Assembly: GCF_030693485.1 (NCBI RefSeq)
Contig: NZ_JAUYAN010000132.1
Location: forward strand, 1-38,087
DNA: 38,087 bases
Origin: Bradyrhizobium sp.
Lineage (GTDB): Bacteria > Pseudomonadota > Alphaproteobacteria > Rhizobiales > Xanthobacteraceae
Reading direction: 5' to 3'
Shown here: piece by piece, positions 23,951 through 33,144 of the stretch
How positions within the stretch are numbered: position 1 is the stretch's first letter
How the letters are laid out: every line of letters begins with the position of its first letter
Notes under the pieces: generated by a model
What the model saw: only the letters and a program-made list of their open reading frames with translations
What the model was told of the DNA's origin: nothing
Database searches by the model: none
Position numbers and translations under genes: made by a program

Positions 23951-23970
23951 ACAGAAGGTATAATTTTACC

Positions 23971-24873
23971 TCACACTTGTACCTTGGCATTCAACGCCGA
24001 CGCCACGCGGCTGACCGGCGGCTTCCCTAACAACCGGCTGATCGCGTTGGTGGCGGCCACCAGCTTTGGCATGTCGACGCCGGTGGCGATGCCCATGCCT
24101 TCCAGCATGTAGACCACGTCCTCGGAGGCGACATTGCCGGTGGCGCCCGGCGCGTAGGGGCAGCCGCCGAGACCGCCGGCCGCGGAATCGATCACGCGGC
24201 AGCCCTCCTCCATACCTGCATAGAGGTTTGCCAGTGCCTGGCCATAGGTATCGTGGAAATGCATGGCGAGGTTCGCCATCGGCACGCTGCCGGCCACTGC
24301 GCGCAACAGCTGCCTCGCCTTCACGGGCGTACCGACGCCGATGGTGTCGCCGAGCGAGACCTCGTAGCAGCCGAGATCGGCCAGCTTCCGCGCCACATCG
24401 ACCACGGCCTGCGGCTTGACCTTGCCGTCAAAGGGGCAGCCGAGCACGCAGGAAATATAGCCGCGCACCTTGATGCCGTCGGCCCTGGCCCGCGCCAGCA
24501 CCGGCTTGAAGCGTTCGATCGATTCCGCCACCGTGCAATTGATATTGGCGCGCGAGAAGCCTTCCGAGGCTGACGCAAACACCGCAATTACTTTGGCGCC
24601 GGCGGCGCGTGCGGCCTCAAAGCCCTTTTCGTTCGGCACCAGCACGTGGAATTCACTGCCCGGATGATGATCGACGCCGCGCAGCACGGCATCGGAGTTC
24701 ACCATTTGCGGGATCGCCTTTGGCGACACGAAGGCGCCGACCTCGACGGTGCGCAAGCCAGCGCCGAGCAGCGCCTCGATGAAGGCGATGCGGTCCTCGA
24801 CGCTGACCGGCGTCTTCTCGTTCTGCAGGCCGTCGCGGGGACCTACTTCGACGATGCGCACGGAATCGCTCAT
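23971..24873 (-). CDS. liuE: Hydroxymethylglutaryl-CoA lyase, 300 aa
   Basis: The last step of leucine breakdown: 3-hydroxy-3-methylglutaryl-CoA is cleaved to acetyl-CoA and acetoacetate. The TIM barrel begins VRIVEVGPRDGLQNE (metal and substrate binding) and contains the lyase signature GGLGGCPYAPGATGN with its catalytic Cys, and MHFHDTYGQALANLY with metal-binding His residues. ATG 24873 has GGAAGAG nine bases upstream; the frame is open to 24930 but that part overlaps mccA. It follows mccA after 19 bases in the leucine operon. Confidence 0.96.
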   Translation of the reverse strand: MSDSVRIVEVGPRDGLQNEKTPVSVEDRIAFIEALLGAGLRTVEVGAFVSPKAIPQMVNSDAVLRGVDHHPGSEFHVLVPNEKGFEAARAAGAKVIAVFASASEGFSRANINCTVAESIERFKPVLARARADGIKVRGYISCVLGCPFDGKVKPQAVVDVARKLADLGCYEVSLGDTIGVGTPVKARQLLRAVAGSVPMANLAMHFHDTYGQALANLYAGMEEGCRVIDSAAGGLGGCPYAPGATGNVASEDVVYMLEGMGIATGVDMPKLVAATNAISRLLGKPPVSRVASALNAKVQV

Positions 24874-24892
24874 GCAAATCTCTTCCGGCTGC

Positions 24893-26902
24893 TCACGCGG
24901 CTGCAGGCTCGACCACAGCGAGTTCGACACCCTCGCCGACGATATCGCCGACCTTGCATTTGATCGCGCTCAGCTTGCCAGCGAACGGCGCGCGAAGAGT
25001 CTGCTCCATCTTCATCACTTCCAGCGTGAGAATGGGCGCGCCCTTTTCCAGCGTGGCGCCGACTTCCGCCAGCAACGCCACCACGGTGCCAGGCAACGGC
25101 GCCACGATCTTGTCCTCGCCGACCTGTTCTTCAGTCTCGCCGCCGAACGGATCGACCCAATGCAGCTCGAAGCGACCGTTGCGGGTGCGCAGATAGAGTT
25201 CATGGCCTTCGATCACGGCGACGACGTGGGACTTGATGCCGTGCAACCTGAACTGGAAGCCGCCGGCAGCCTCGGGCGCGGTGGTGAAGGCCAGTTCACG
25301 CTCGCCGATCGAGAGCGTCGGCGAACCGTTGCCGTAGATCAGGCTGACCTTGTGCTCGCTGCCCTGCCCGTCCCGGAACGTGAACACCCGCCGCCGCCGG
25401 CCGACCGGCATCCAGCCCGCGGTCCGCCACGGCGAATGCGCCTCCGCGGCGGCGCGTTTTGTCTCCGCGCCGAGGATGGCAACCACGGCCGCGCACAGCT
25501 CGAGATCGTGCGGCGCCGGCGCCTCCGGCGTCAGGTTCTTCAGCTCGCGTTCGATGAAGCCGGTGTCGATGGTATTGGCGCGCACCTGCGGATGCGTCAC
25601 CAGCGCCGACAGGAAGGGAATGTTGCTGACGATGCCGCGGACGTCGGTCTCCTCGAGGCCGCGGTTGAGCCGCTCGATCGCGAGGTCGCGGGTCGGCGCC
25701 CAGGCAATCACCTTGGCCAGCATGGCGTCGTAGTGCGGCGAGACCGCGTCGCCGGCACGGTAGCCCGCATCGATGCGCAAGCCGTTCACTTCGGCCGGCG
25801 TGCGCCACGTCCTGATGCGGCCGACCGACGGCATGAAATTCTTGTGCGGGTTCTCGGCATAGACCCGCGCCTCGATGGCATGGCCGTTGAGCGTGATCTG
25901 ATCCTGCGTCAGCGGCAGCTTTTCGCCGAACGCCACCCGCAACTGCCATTCCACCAGATCGATGCCCGTGATCAGCTCGGTGACGGGATGCTCGACCTGC
26001 AGCCGGGTGTTCATCTCGATGAAAAACACGTCCTTGCCGTCGGACACGAATTCGATGGTGCCGGCTCCGACGTAATTGACGGCGCCAGCGGCTTTGCGCG
26101 CGGCAGCGCAGACGGTTTCGCGCTGGGCCGCATTCAGCGTCGGCGACGGCGCTTCCTCGATCACCTTCTGGTGCCGCCGCTGCAACGTGCATTCGCGCTC
26201 GAACAGCGATAGCAGATTGCCGTGGCTGTCGCCGATGATCTGCACCTCGATGTGGCGCGGGTTCTGGACGAATTTCTCGATCAGCATGCGGTCGTCGCCG
26301 AACGCGGCCTTGGCCTCGCGCCTGGCGCTGACGAGCGCAGCGGCAAGCTCGCCGGCCGCCCGCACGATACGCATGCCGCGGCCGCCGCCGCCGGCGGACG
26401 CCTTCACCAGCACCGGGTAACCGGCCTTGTCGGCCGCCGCGGCCAGGGTCGCGTCGTCCTGGGCCTCGCCGTGATAACCGGGCACCAGCGGCACGCCGGC
26501 CTTTTCCATCAAGGCCTTGGAGCCGGACTTGGAGCCCATCGCCGTCATCATCGCGGGTGTGGGGCCAACGAACACCAGCCCCGCTTCCGCGCAGGCCTGG
26601 GCGAACTCCGCATTCTCCGACAGAAACCCGTAGCCGGGATGCACGGCCTCGGCGCCGGTCTGCCGCGCCACTTCGATTACGCGCTCGATGTTGAGATAGC
26701 TGTCGCGCGCCCGCGCCGGGCCGAGCAGGACGGCCTCATCCGCCATGGCGACATGCATGGAATCGGCGTCGGCCTCGGAATAGACCGCCACCGTGCGCAG
26801 GCCCATGGCCCGCGCGGTGCGGATCACCCGGCAGGCGATCTCGCCGCGGTTGGCAATCAGGAGGGTACGAAATCGCCGGTATTGAGCTTGGCCCTTCATC
26901 AT
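24893..26902 (-). CDS. mccA: Methylcrotonyl-CoA carboxylase alpha subunit (biotin carboxylase + BCCP), 669 aa
   Basis: Order of parts: biotin carboxylase N-terminus (FRTLLIANRGEIACRVIRTA), ATP-grasp with Gly-rich loop (KASAGGGGRGMR), the signature EMNTRLQVEHPVTE, then a BT-like linker and the C-terminal biotinyl domain with LEVMKMEQTL (Lys near residue 633). It carboxylates biotin with ATP and bicarbonate. ATG 26902 overlaps the mccB stop (TGATG); 26899 is an equally possible start. Middle gene of mccB-mccA-liuE. A propionyl-CoA or geranyl-CoA carboxylase would look similar; the adjoining HMG-CoA lyase favours methylcrotonyl-CoA. Confidence 0.94.
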   Translation of the reverse strand: MMKGQAQYRRFRTLLIANRGEIACRVIRTARAMGLRTVAVYSEADADSMHVAMADEAVLLGPARARDSYLNIERVIEVARQTGAEAVHPGYGFLSENAEFAQACAEAGLVFVGPTPAMMTAMGSKSGSKALMEKAGVPLVPGYHGEAQDDATLAAAADKAGYPVLVKASAGGGGRGMRIVRAAGELAAALVSARREAKAAFGDDRMLIEKFVQNPRHIEVQIIGDSHGNLLSLFERECTLQRRHQKVIEEAPSPTLNAAQRETVCAAARKAAGAVNYVGAGTIEFVSDGKDVFFIEMNTRLQVEHPVTELITGIDLVEWQLRVAFGEKLPLTQDQITLNGHAIEARVYAENPHKNFMPSVGRIRTWRTPAEVNGLRIDAGYRAGDAVSPHYDAMLAKVIAWAPTRDLAIERLNRGLEETDVRGIVSNIPFLSALVTHPQVRANTIDTGFIERELKNLTPEAPAPHDLELCAAVVAILGAETKRAAAEAHSPWRTAGWMPVGRRRRVFTFRDGQGSEHKVSLIYGNGSPTLSIGERELAFTTAPEAAGGFQFRLHGIKSHVVAVIEGHELYLRTRNGRFELHWVDPFGGETEEQVGEDKIVAPLPGTVVALLAEVGATLEKGAPILTLEVMKMEQTLRAPFAGKLSAIKCKVGDIVGEGVELAVVEPAAA

Positions 26903-28506
26903 CACATCCTGAACAGGCCGAAACGCGTCGGCTCGATCGGCGCGTTGGCCGACGCCGATAGTCCAAGACCGAGCACCAGCCTTGTATCGGCGGGATCGAT
27001 CACGCCGTCATCCCAGAGCCGCGCGGTCGCGTAATAGGGGCTGCCCTGGCTCTCATACTGGGCGCGAATCGGCGCACGAAACTTTTCATCTTCCTCGGCC
27101 GACCAGGTCTCGCCCTTCGCCTCGATGCCGTCGCGCCGGACCTGGGCCAGCACCATCGAGGCCTGTTCGCCGCCCATCACGGAGATGCGGGCATTCGGCC
27201 ACATCCAGAGGAAACGAGGGCTGTAGGCGCGGCCGCACATGCCGTAATTGCCGGCGCCGTAGGAGCCGCCGATCACCACGGTGAATTTCGGCACGCCGGC
27301 GGTGGCCACCGCCGTCACCAGCTTGGCGCCGTCGCGGGCGATGCCGCCGGCCTCGTACTTCTTGCCGACCATGAAGCCGGTGATGTTCTGCAGGAACACC
27401 AGCGGGATATTGCGCTGGCAGCATAGCTCGATGAAATGCGCGCCCTTCAGCGAGCTCTCGCTGAACAGGATGCCGTTGTTGGCGATGATGCCGACCGGAT
27501 GGCCCCAGATATGGGCAAAGCCGCAAATCAGGGTCTGGCCATACAGCTTCTTGAACTCGTCGAATTCCGAGCCGTCGACAAGCCGGGCGATGATGTCATG
27601 CACGTCGAACGGCTTGCGGCCGTCGGCGGAGACCACGCCATAGATTTCCTGCGGCGCAAACAGCGGCTCGCGCGGCTCGCGCATGTTCAGGCTGGCGCGG
27701 CTGGGTGGCTTCAGCGTGGCGACGATGCGCCGGGCGATGCCGATGGCGTGGCTGTCGTTCTGCGCATAGTGATCGGTGACACCGGATTGCCGCGAATGCA
27801 CGTCGGCGCCGCCGAGTTCTTCCGCCGTCACCACCTCGCCGGTCGCAGCCTTCACCAGCGGCGGCCCGCCGAGAAAGATCGTGCCCTGGTTGCGCACGAT
27901 GATGCTCTCGTCCGACATGGCAGGAACATAGGCGCCGCCGGCGGTGCAGGAGCCCATCACGATGGCGATCTGCGGAATACCCTGCGCCGACATCTGCGCC
28001 TGATTGTAGAAGATGCGGCCGAAATGCCGCTCATCGGGGAAAATCTCGTCCTGCATCGGCAGGAATGCGCCACCGGAATCGACCATGTAGACACAGGGCA
28101 GGTTGTTCTGCCGCGCGATATCCTGGGCGCGCAGATGCTTCTTCACCGTCATGGGATAATAAGTGCCGCCCTTGATGGTGGCATCGTTGGCGACAACAAC
28201 GCATTCGCGCCCCGAGATCCGTCCTACCCCCGTGATGACGCTGGCCGAATGCACGTCCCCGCCATAGAGGCCATGGGCCGCCAGCGGCGACAATTCGAGA
28301 AAGGCGGTGCCCGGATCGATCAGCAGATCGACACGCTCGCGGGCCAGCATCTTGCCGCGCGCGGTATGGCGGGCGCGCGAGACCTTGCCGCCGCCGCCCG
28401 CCACGTGGTCGAGTTTCGCGCGCAACTCTTCGACCAGCGCACGCATCGCCTCGGCATTGCGGGCAAAATCCTGGGATGTGGTGTCTACAGTGGAATGAAG
28501 CGGCAT
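26902..28506 (-). CDS. mccB: Methylcrotonyl-CoA carboxylase beta subunit (carboxyltransferase), 534 aa
   Basis: The carboxyltransferase subunit that passes CO2 from biotin to 3-methylcrotonyl-CoA. Visible features are the N-terminal domain [20 protein letters not shown], the acyl-CoA region [20 protein letters not shown], the oxyanion Gly-rich stretch [14 protein letters not shown] and the MCC-type [20 protein letters not shown]. Length fits the family. ATG 28506 (MPLHSTVD). It is first in the operon. No isovaleryl-CoA dehydrogenase gene precedes it here, unlike many liu operons. Confidence 0.95.
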   Translation of the reverse strand: MPLHSTVDTTSQDFARNAEAMRALVEELRAKLDHVAGGGGKVSRARHTARGKMLARERVDLLIDPGTAFLELSPLAAHGLYGGDVHSASVITGVGRISGRECVVVANDATIKGGTYYPMTVKKHLRAQDIARQNNLPCVYMVDSGGAFLPMQDEIFPDERHFGRIFYNQAQMSAQGIPQIAIVMGSCTAGGAYVPAMSDESIIVRNQGTIFLGGPPLVKAATGEVVTAEELGGADVHSRQSGVTDHYAQNDSHAIGIARRIVATLKPPSRASLNMREPREPLFAPQEIYGVVSADGRKPFDVHDIIARLVDGSEFDEFKKLYGQTLICGFAHIWGHPVGIIANNGILFSESSLKGAHFIELCCQRNIPLVFLQNITGFMVGKKYEAGGIARDGAKLVTAVATAGVPKFTVVIGGSYGAGNYGMCGRAYSPRFLWMWPNARISVMGGEQASMVLAQVRRDGIEAKGETWSAEEDEKFRAPIRAQYESQGSPYYATARLWDDGVIDPADTRLVLGLGLSASANAPIEPTRFGLFRM

Positions 28507-28754
28507 GGGTTTCCGCAGTTAGGGTGCGCCGCAATCCGGCATCGGGCTTGCGTTAAGATGTCATTCGGCCGTCGCCGGGCGCAACCTCGACTTGACGAAG
28601 CGGCCTTGACCCGGACGAAACCTGGCGTCGACATTAGCGCTATTAGGTCAAAATGCCTCGCTGAAATGTCTTGTTCCCGACATTCCCCGGCAGCAATTTC
28701 ACCGCCGCGCCGCGCGCCCCGCTCGCCGCGGGTCCAAACCTGGCGGGACCAGCC

Positions 28755-29060
28755 CTAGTGGGTCCAGGGTTCGCCGCGCCGGAAGGCGAAATTGTCGGCA
28801 TAGGCGGCCTGCCGGCGGACCGGCTCCTTCGGCTCGATCACCTGGTAGGGGATGCCCTCGCGCTCGCAATAGGCGACCGCGTCCTCTTTGGTATCGAAGC
28901 GGATGGTGAGTTGCTGTTTCATGTCGCCGGATGAGGTCCAGCCCATCAAGGGCTCGATCGCCCGCGGCTGTTCCGGCTCATAATCCAGCTGCCAGTCCCT
29001 GGTCTTGGCGGTCCCCGATTGCATCGCGTTTTTGGCGGGCTTGAAGATGCGTGCGGTCAT
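28755..29060 (-). CDS. NDUFS4-like complex I accessory subunit, 101 aa
   Basis: Homologue of the mitochondrial 18-kDa NDUFS4 subunit, a supernumerary complex I protein retained in alphaproteobacteria. Features: MTARIFKPAKNAMQSGTAKT, WQLDYEPEQPRAIEPLMGW, FDTKEDAVAYCEREGIPYQV and a C-terminal NFAFRRGEPWTH. The last block and the W-L-(E)-P---PLMGWT-S-D signature are diagnostic. It acts on the matrix-equivalent cytosolic arm of NADH:quinone oxidoreductase. ATG 29060 is chosen although its Shine-Dalgarno is weak; the frame extends to 29216. It stands alone, away from nuo genes, as is usual in this class. Confidence 0.92.
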   Translation of the reverse strand: MTARIFKPAKNAMQSGTAKTRDWQLDYEPEQPRAIEPLMGWTSSGDMKQQLTIRFDTKEDAVAYCEREGIPYQVIEPKEPVRRQAAYADNFAFRRGEPWTH

Positions 29061-29296
29061 GAATGTCAGGGCCCCGTGAGATCTGCGGCATGGAAGCGCG
29101 TGGTGGAAGCGGCCGGGATAGTATACAAACACCTTTCGGAAATTTGATCGGTGATTCCCGGGCCCGAATGTACCATTTCCTGCGACCGGTATAGTCATTA
29201 TGCTGCGCTGTGACAATCTTGGCCGGCCGCACGGCTGAGGTCCCCCCTCGCCCGCGGTCCCGATATCGTCGAAAGCATCACTTCGAAACGGTACCC

Positions 29297-30448
29297 ATGA
29301 AAATCAACGCAGTACTGCCCGAAAAGGGACGCGACCTCCGGCTCGATCTGTTTCGCGGCGTCGCGAACTGGGCGATCTACCTCGATCACATCCCCGACAA
29401 TGTCGTGAACTGGATCACCACCCGGAATTACGGCTTCAGCGATGCCGCAGACCTGTTCGTCTTCATTTCAGGATACACCGCGTCGTTCGTCTACGCCCGG
29501 ATGATGCTGGAACGCGGCTTTATCGTCGGCGCCACCCGCCTCACCAAGCGCGTCTGGCAGCTCTACGTCGCCCACATCATCCTTTTCGTCATCTACATCG
29601 TCGCGATCGGCTATGTCGCGCTGCGCTTCAGCGATCCGGAGATCATCAACGAGTTCAACCTGGCGGGCCTCGCCGGCGATCAGGCGATCGAAACCCTGCG
29701 CCAGGGCCTGCTGCTCAAGTTCAAGCCGGTCAATCTGGACGTGCTTCCGCTTTACATCGTGCTGATGGGATTGTTCCCGCCGGTGCTGTGGCTGATGCTG
29801 CGCCAGCCCGATCTGACCATGCTGGCTTCGATCGCGCTGTGGCTGCTCTCGCGGCAATTCGGCTGGAACCTGTCGGCCTATCCGGGCGGCGCATGGTACT
29901 TCAACCCGTACTGCTGGCAGGTGCTGTTCGTGTTCGGCTCATGGTGCGCGCTCGGCGGCGCCAAGCGGGCGCGATGGATCGTCGATCACCCCGTCACGCT
30001 TTATCTGTGCATCGCCTATCTCGTTTTTGCGCTGCTCATGACCATGGCCGCCAGGTTTCCGGATTTCGGCGCATTGCTCCCGCACTGGCTCTATGAGATC
30101 TTCAAACACAACGACAAGACCTTCCTGGCGCCTTACCGCTTCCTGCACTTCGTGGTGGTAGCGATCATGATCGTCCGCTTCGTGCCGAAGGACTGGTCAG
30201 GCCTGGAGTGGCGGGTGTTCGATCCCCTCGTAGTCTGCGGCCAGCAATCGCTCGCGGTGTTCTGCGTCGGCGTCTTCCTGTCCTTCGTCGGACATTTCCT
30301 GCTCATCATGAGTTCGGGCTCGCTGCTCGCGCAGATCTTCGTCAGCGTGTCCGGCATCGCGGTGATGACGCTGGTCGCGTACTACATCTCCTGGTCGAAG
30401 CGGCAGGACAAGCCGCTGCCCAAGCCGGCGCTAGCCAAGGCCCCCTGA
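29297..30448 (+). CDS. opgC: OpgC family succinyltransferase / acyltransferase, 383 aa
   Basis: The N-terminal signature RDLRLDLFRGVANWAIYLDH, then RNYGFSDAADLFVFISGYTA, is typical of OpgC, which adds succinyl groups to periplasmic osmoregulated glucans. About ten membrane helices fill the rest. The C-terminus is Pro/Lys-rich (KPLPKPALAKAP). ATG 29297 fits the family start; the frame is open to 29210 and the Shine-Dalgarno is weak. It is divergent from the NDUFS4-like gene and converges on the carbamoyltransferase gene. Glucan synthesis genes (opgGH or ndv) are not in the window, so the substrate is inferred. Confidence 0.9.
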   Translation: MKINAVLPEKGRDLRLDLFRGVANWAIYLDHIPDNVVNWITTRNYGFSDAADLFVFISGYTASFVYARMMLERGFIVGATRLTKRVWQLYVAHIILFVIYIVAIGYVALRFSDPEIINEFNLAGLAGDQAIETLRQGLLLKFKPVNLDVLPLYIVLMGLFPPVLWLMLRQPDLTMLASIALWLLSRQFGWNLSAYPGGAWYFNPYCWQVLFVFGSWCALGGAKRARWIVDHPVTLYLCIAYLVFALLMTMAARFPDFGALLPHWLYEIFKHNDKTFLAPYRFLHFVVVAIMIVRFVPKDWSGLEWRVFDPLVVCGQQSLAVFCVGVFLSFVGHFLLIMSSGSLLAQIFVSVSGIAVMTLVAYYISWSKRQDKPLPKPALAKAP

Positions 30449-30472
30449 TATCCGGGGGCTTTCGGCCTTGGC
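30434..30472 (+). terminator. Hairpin at the end of opgC
   Basis: GCCCCC (30440-30445) pairs with GGGGGC (30454-30459), followed by TTT. An alternative outer pairing joins GCCAAGGCC (30434-30442) with GGCCTTGGC (30464-30472). The opgC stop codon lies in the loop. The two structures are mutually exclusive. Confidence 0.6.
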
Positions 30473-30498
30473 CGCGTGCAGTCGGGCCTACCGGCCGG

Positions 30499-32310
30499 TC
30501 AGCCTGGCCGTGTGCCCGACGCCACCATGTTGGCGACGTCGGCGTAAATTTCGACCAGCGGCCCGACCACCCGGTGCAGCGCGTTCTTCGACACCAGCGT
30601 GTCGTGCAGCACCAGATGGTCGATCCCCGTCGTCAGGAAGCAGATCATGGCGTCGCGCGGCGTCTCGACGATCGGCTCGCCCTTGACGTTGAACGACGTA
30701 TTGATCAGCACGGGAACGCCGGTCAGCGCCTCGAACTCTTTCAGCAGGCGATAGAGCACCGGATTGGTTTGCTCGCGGACGGTTTGAACCCGGGCCGTGC
30801 CGTCGACATGAACGATCGCCGGAATCCGGTCGCGCCATTCGGGGCGGACGGTCTTGGCGATCAGCATGAACGGCGAGTCTTCGTCGCCTTCGAATATCTC
30901 CCTGACCCGTTCGGCCAGCACGATCGGCGCGAACGGACGGAACGGCTGGCGGTGCTTGACGCGGCTGTTGAGGATATCCTTCATCTCGGGCTTGCGCGGG
31001 TCGGCCAGCAGGCTGCGATTGCCGAGCGCGCGCGGCCCGAACTCGGAACCGCCCTGAAACCAGCCGATCACTTTCTGATCGGCGAGCAATTTCGCGGTGT
31101 CGCGGCAGATATTGTCGCTGCGCACGGCGGTGGTCTGAATGCGTACCAGAAATTTCTGCGAGGCCTTTTCGATATCCTGATCGGGATAGACCTTGCCGAC
31201 ATAGGAATGGTCCATCACGAACGAGCGGCGCTGCTTCAGGACTTCCAGATAGCCGTAATAGGCGCAGCCGATCGCAATGCCGTCATCGCCGGCAGCCGGC
31301 TGGATCCAGACGTTTTCAAAGCCCGCCTCCCGCGCCACCCGGCCATTGGCCACGCAGTTCAGCGCGACGCCGCCGGCGATGGTGAGATTCTTGGCACCGG
31401 TTGTTTCGCGCAGCCAGCGGGCGCGGGCCAGCAACACGTTTTCGGTATCGTCCTGAACCCGCCAGGCGAGATCCTCCCAGTGCCGCATCGAAGGGCTGGT
31501 TTCCCATTTCTCACCGCTGCCCATGATGTAGGGCTGCTTGAACTCCGTGGTCCAGTGCGGGACGTGCAAGGTGCCGTCGATGAGTTCGAGCAGGTGCCTG
31601 ACCTGCTCCTTCCTGCCGTACGGCGCCAGTCCCATCAACTCGCCGCACTTGTTCCAGTCGCCGAAGATGTAGGACGAGGCCCGGCTGTAGAGCGCGCCGA
31701 GGCCAGGCATGTTGTAGAATTCGTCGCTCAGGAATCCGCGGTCGGGCTCCATCCAGACCTTTCTCAGGCATTCGAGCCTGGTGCCTGCGAATTTGTAATA
31801 GCTCTCGGACTCGCGCGCGAGCGGCGTAGCGGTATCGCTTGCCGGATAGGTTTCCATGACGTCGGATCGATAGCTGCCGACGCCGTCGACGATCATCACC
31901 ACGCCTTCCTCGAACGGCGCGACGGCGAACGCGCTGTAGGCATGCGCCAGATGATGCGAGATCGACACCACCTTGTCGGACTGCGACAGATACAGCGGAT
32001 GTCTGGCAGCGTCGGGCCGCTCATGCTCGGGGAGGAAGCCCGGCATGTCCTGATAGACCAGCCGTTCCTCCATTTCCGGAACCGGAAGAATGTAGCAATT
32101 GCGAACGATCAGATCGACGTCATCGAGCGTGATGCCTTCGGCATCCAGGCAATAGTCGATCACCTCGCTGTAGAAGCCGGAGGCGTGCTTGTCGCGCGTG
32201 ATTCGTTCCTTGGCGATCGCGAACGCGATGACGCCGTCACGCAACAGGCAGGCACTCACATCATGGTCGTAGGTATTCAGGCCGAGAACGTAGGTGTGTT
32301 GTTTGGGCAT
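30499..32310 (-). CDS. NodU/CmcH-family carbamoyltransferase, 603 aa
   Basis: An N-terminal ASKHA-like domain (VLGLNTYDHDVSACLL; AIAKERITRDKHASG; SISHHLAHAYSAF, where His 119/120/123 bind metal and carbamoyl-adenylate; MIVDGVGSYRSD) is joined to a C-terminal carbamoyltransferase half (GWFQGGSEFGPRALGNRSLL; FNVKGEPIVETP). It transfers a carbamoyl group from carbamoyl phosphate via carbamoyl-AMP to a hydroxyl, such as a sugar or antibiotic scaffold. No nod genes or antibiotic genes are nearby, so the acceptor is unknown; surface glycan is a guess. ATG 32310 is preferred over an in-frame GTG at 32316. Confidence 0.94.
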   Translation of the reverse strand: MPKQHTYVLGLNTYDHDVSACLLRDGVIAFAIAKERITRDKHASGFYSEVIDYCLDAEGITLDDVDLIVRNCYILPVPEMEERLVYQDMPGFLPEHERPDAARHPLYLSQSDKVVSISHHLAHAYSAFAVAPFEEGVVMIVDGVGSYRSDVMETYPASDTATPLARESESYYKFAGTRLECLRKVWMEPDRGFLSDEFYNMPGLGALYSRASSYIFGDWNKCGELMGLAPYGRKEQVRHLLELIDGTLHVPHWTTEFKQPYIMGSGEKWETSPSMRHWEDLAWRVQDDTENVLLARARWLRETTGAKNLTIAGGVALNCVANGRVAREAGFENVWIQPAAGDDGIAIGCAYYGYLEVLKQRRSFVMDHSYVGKVYPDQDIEKASQKFLVRIQTTAVRSDNICRDTAKLLADQKVIGWFQGGSEFGPRALGNRSLLADPRKPEMKDILNSRVKHRQPFRPFAPIVLAERVREIFEGDEDSPFMLIAKTVRPEWRDRIPAIVHVDGTARVQTVREQTNPVLYRLLKEFEALTGVPVLINTSFNVKGEPIVETPRDAMICFLTTGIDHLVLHDTLVSKNALHRVVGPLVEIYADVANMVASGTRPG

Positions 32311-32681
32311 CGGCACTCATTGGGATGAAATGGATGTGGAATTGGATCGAGATCGGTATGCGAGGGCTTTTGCTGGGCTTGCCGCACCGTTTTGCGGCAG
32401 AATGGGGTGGCCTTTGGGCAGAACGGGCGCTGCGCGGTTACACAAGTTCCAATTGCGCAATGCAAGATTTCGTCGAAAGGCGGTCCGACGTCGAACGTTT
32501 TCATCGGGCGCGCCGATAGACAGTGTAACTTGACCTCGCTAACCGTTGCCCATAGCATCCCTGAACGCCACACGAAAAACATTTTGCAGTTGTTCTTGAG
32601 CCCGCACCGGAACGCAAGGCAGGCCTCCTGAATTCAGACGGCTGGAGTTTACGGTGACTGGAATGAACCGGGAGATCCTGA
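32311..32681. other. Divergent intergenic region, 371 bases
   Basis: Between the carbamoyltransferase (minus) and the Gly/Arg-rich gene (plus). The left half carries short open frames on both strands without ribosome-binding sites; I consider none of them genes. A sigma-70-like motif is listed separately. No repeats or RNAs stand out. Confidence 0.4.
32530..32558 (+). promoter_or_regulatory. Candidate sigma-70 promoter for the Gly/Arg-rich gene
   Basis: TTGACC (32530-32535) and TAGCAT (32553-32558) are separated by 17 bases, about 125 bases before the ATG at 32682. The -10 box is imperfect, so this is a weak proposal. Confidence 0.3.
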
Positions 32682-32981
32682 ATGGCTAAACGCTACAATA
32701 TCCTTTCGCGCTTCCTTGCAGCGATGGCGCTGGTCTTCGTCTACATGGTCAGCGTCGTCGGTACGTCTGGTCTGTTCCTGGCGGCATCGACTTCGTCTGC
32801 GGAAGCCCAACGGGGCCGTGGGCGCGGCGGCGGCCGAGGACGGGGTAGAGGCGTAGGCCGCGGCAGAGGCAGAGGCTATGGCCGCGGTTACGGCTATGGC
32901 GGCTTCTATGTTGCGCCGGTTGTACGCGGCAGTGGTTGCTATTACAGCCGCCGCTGGGGCCGCGTCGTCTGCCCGTACTGA
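32682..32981 (+). CDS. Secreted Gly/Arg/Tyr-rich protein, 99 aa
   Basis: A signal peptide (FLAAMALVFVYMVSVVGTSG, with cleavage near SSAEAQ) is followed by a low-complexity domain of repeated RGRG units (about residues 44-66), a Gly/Tyr stretch (YGRGYGYGGFY) and a C-terminal tail with two cysteines (SGCYYSRRWGRVVCPY) that may pair. GGGAG sits just upstream of ATG 32682. It is likely a small basic surface or periplasmic protein. No function is known. Followed by a strong terminator, so monocistronic. Confidence 0.85.
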   Translation: MAKRYNILSRFLAAMALVFVYMVSVVGTSGLFLAASTSSAEAQRGRGRGGGRGRGRGVGRGRGRGYGRGYGYGGFYVAPVVRGSGCYYSRRWGRVVCPY

Positions 32982-33024
32982 TTGCGGCTAATTCGGCGTA
33001 TCCGTTACGCCAGCAATGACATCA

Positions 33025-33055
33025 GGTGCGCCGGTGAGCCGGCGCGCCATTTTTT
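33025..33055 (+). terminator. Rho-independent terminator
   Basis: GCGCCGG (33028-33034), loop TGAG, CCGGCGC (33039-33045); the stem extends to ten pairs with one G-T. It is followed by CAT and T5-6 (33050-33055). It ends the transcript of the Gly/Arg-rich gene and insulates the stress locus. Confidence 0.85.
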
Positions 33056-33073
33056 GGATCGGCTTCGGAGGGC

Positions 33074-33087
33074 ATGAGATAGATCAA
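33074..33087 (+). promoter_or_regulatory. Possible FixK/FNR-like half-conserved box
   Basis: ATGAGATAGATCAA matches TTGA-N6-TCAA except for the first base. It lies 57 bases upstream of the universal stress protein ATG. Weak alone, but a perfect box occurs at 34052 in the same locus. Confidence 0.35.
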
Positions 33088-33144
33088 GAACGCTGGAGGC
33101 GGATGCAGGCATGATCGAGTTCCGCAACCCGAGGGCGTTCCATC

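Noticed and set aside
30499..32310. Carbamoyltransferase as evidence of a symbiosis island
   Set aside because: No nod, nif or fix structural genes and no transposases are present around it.
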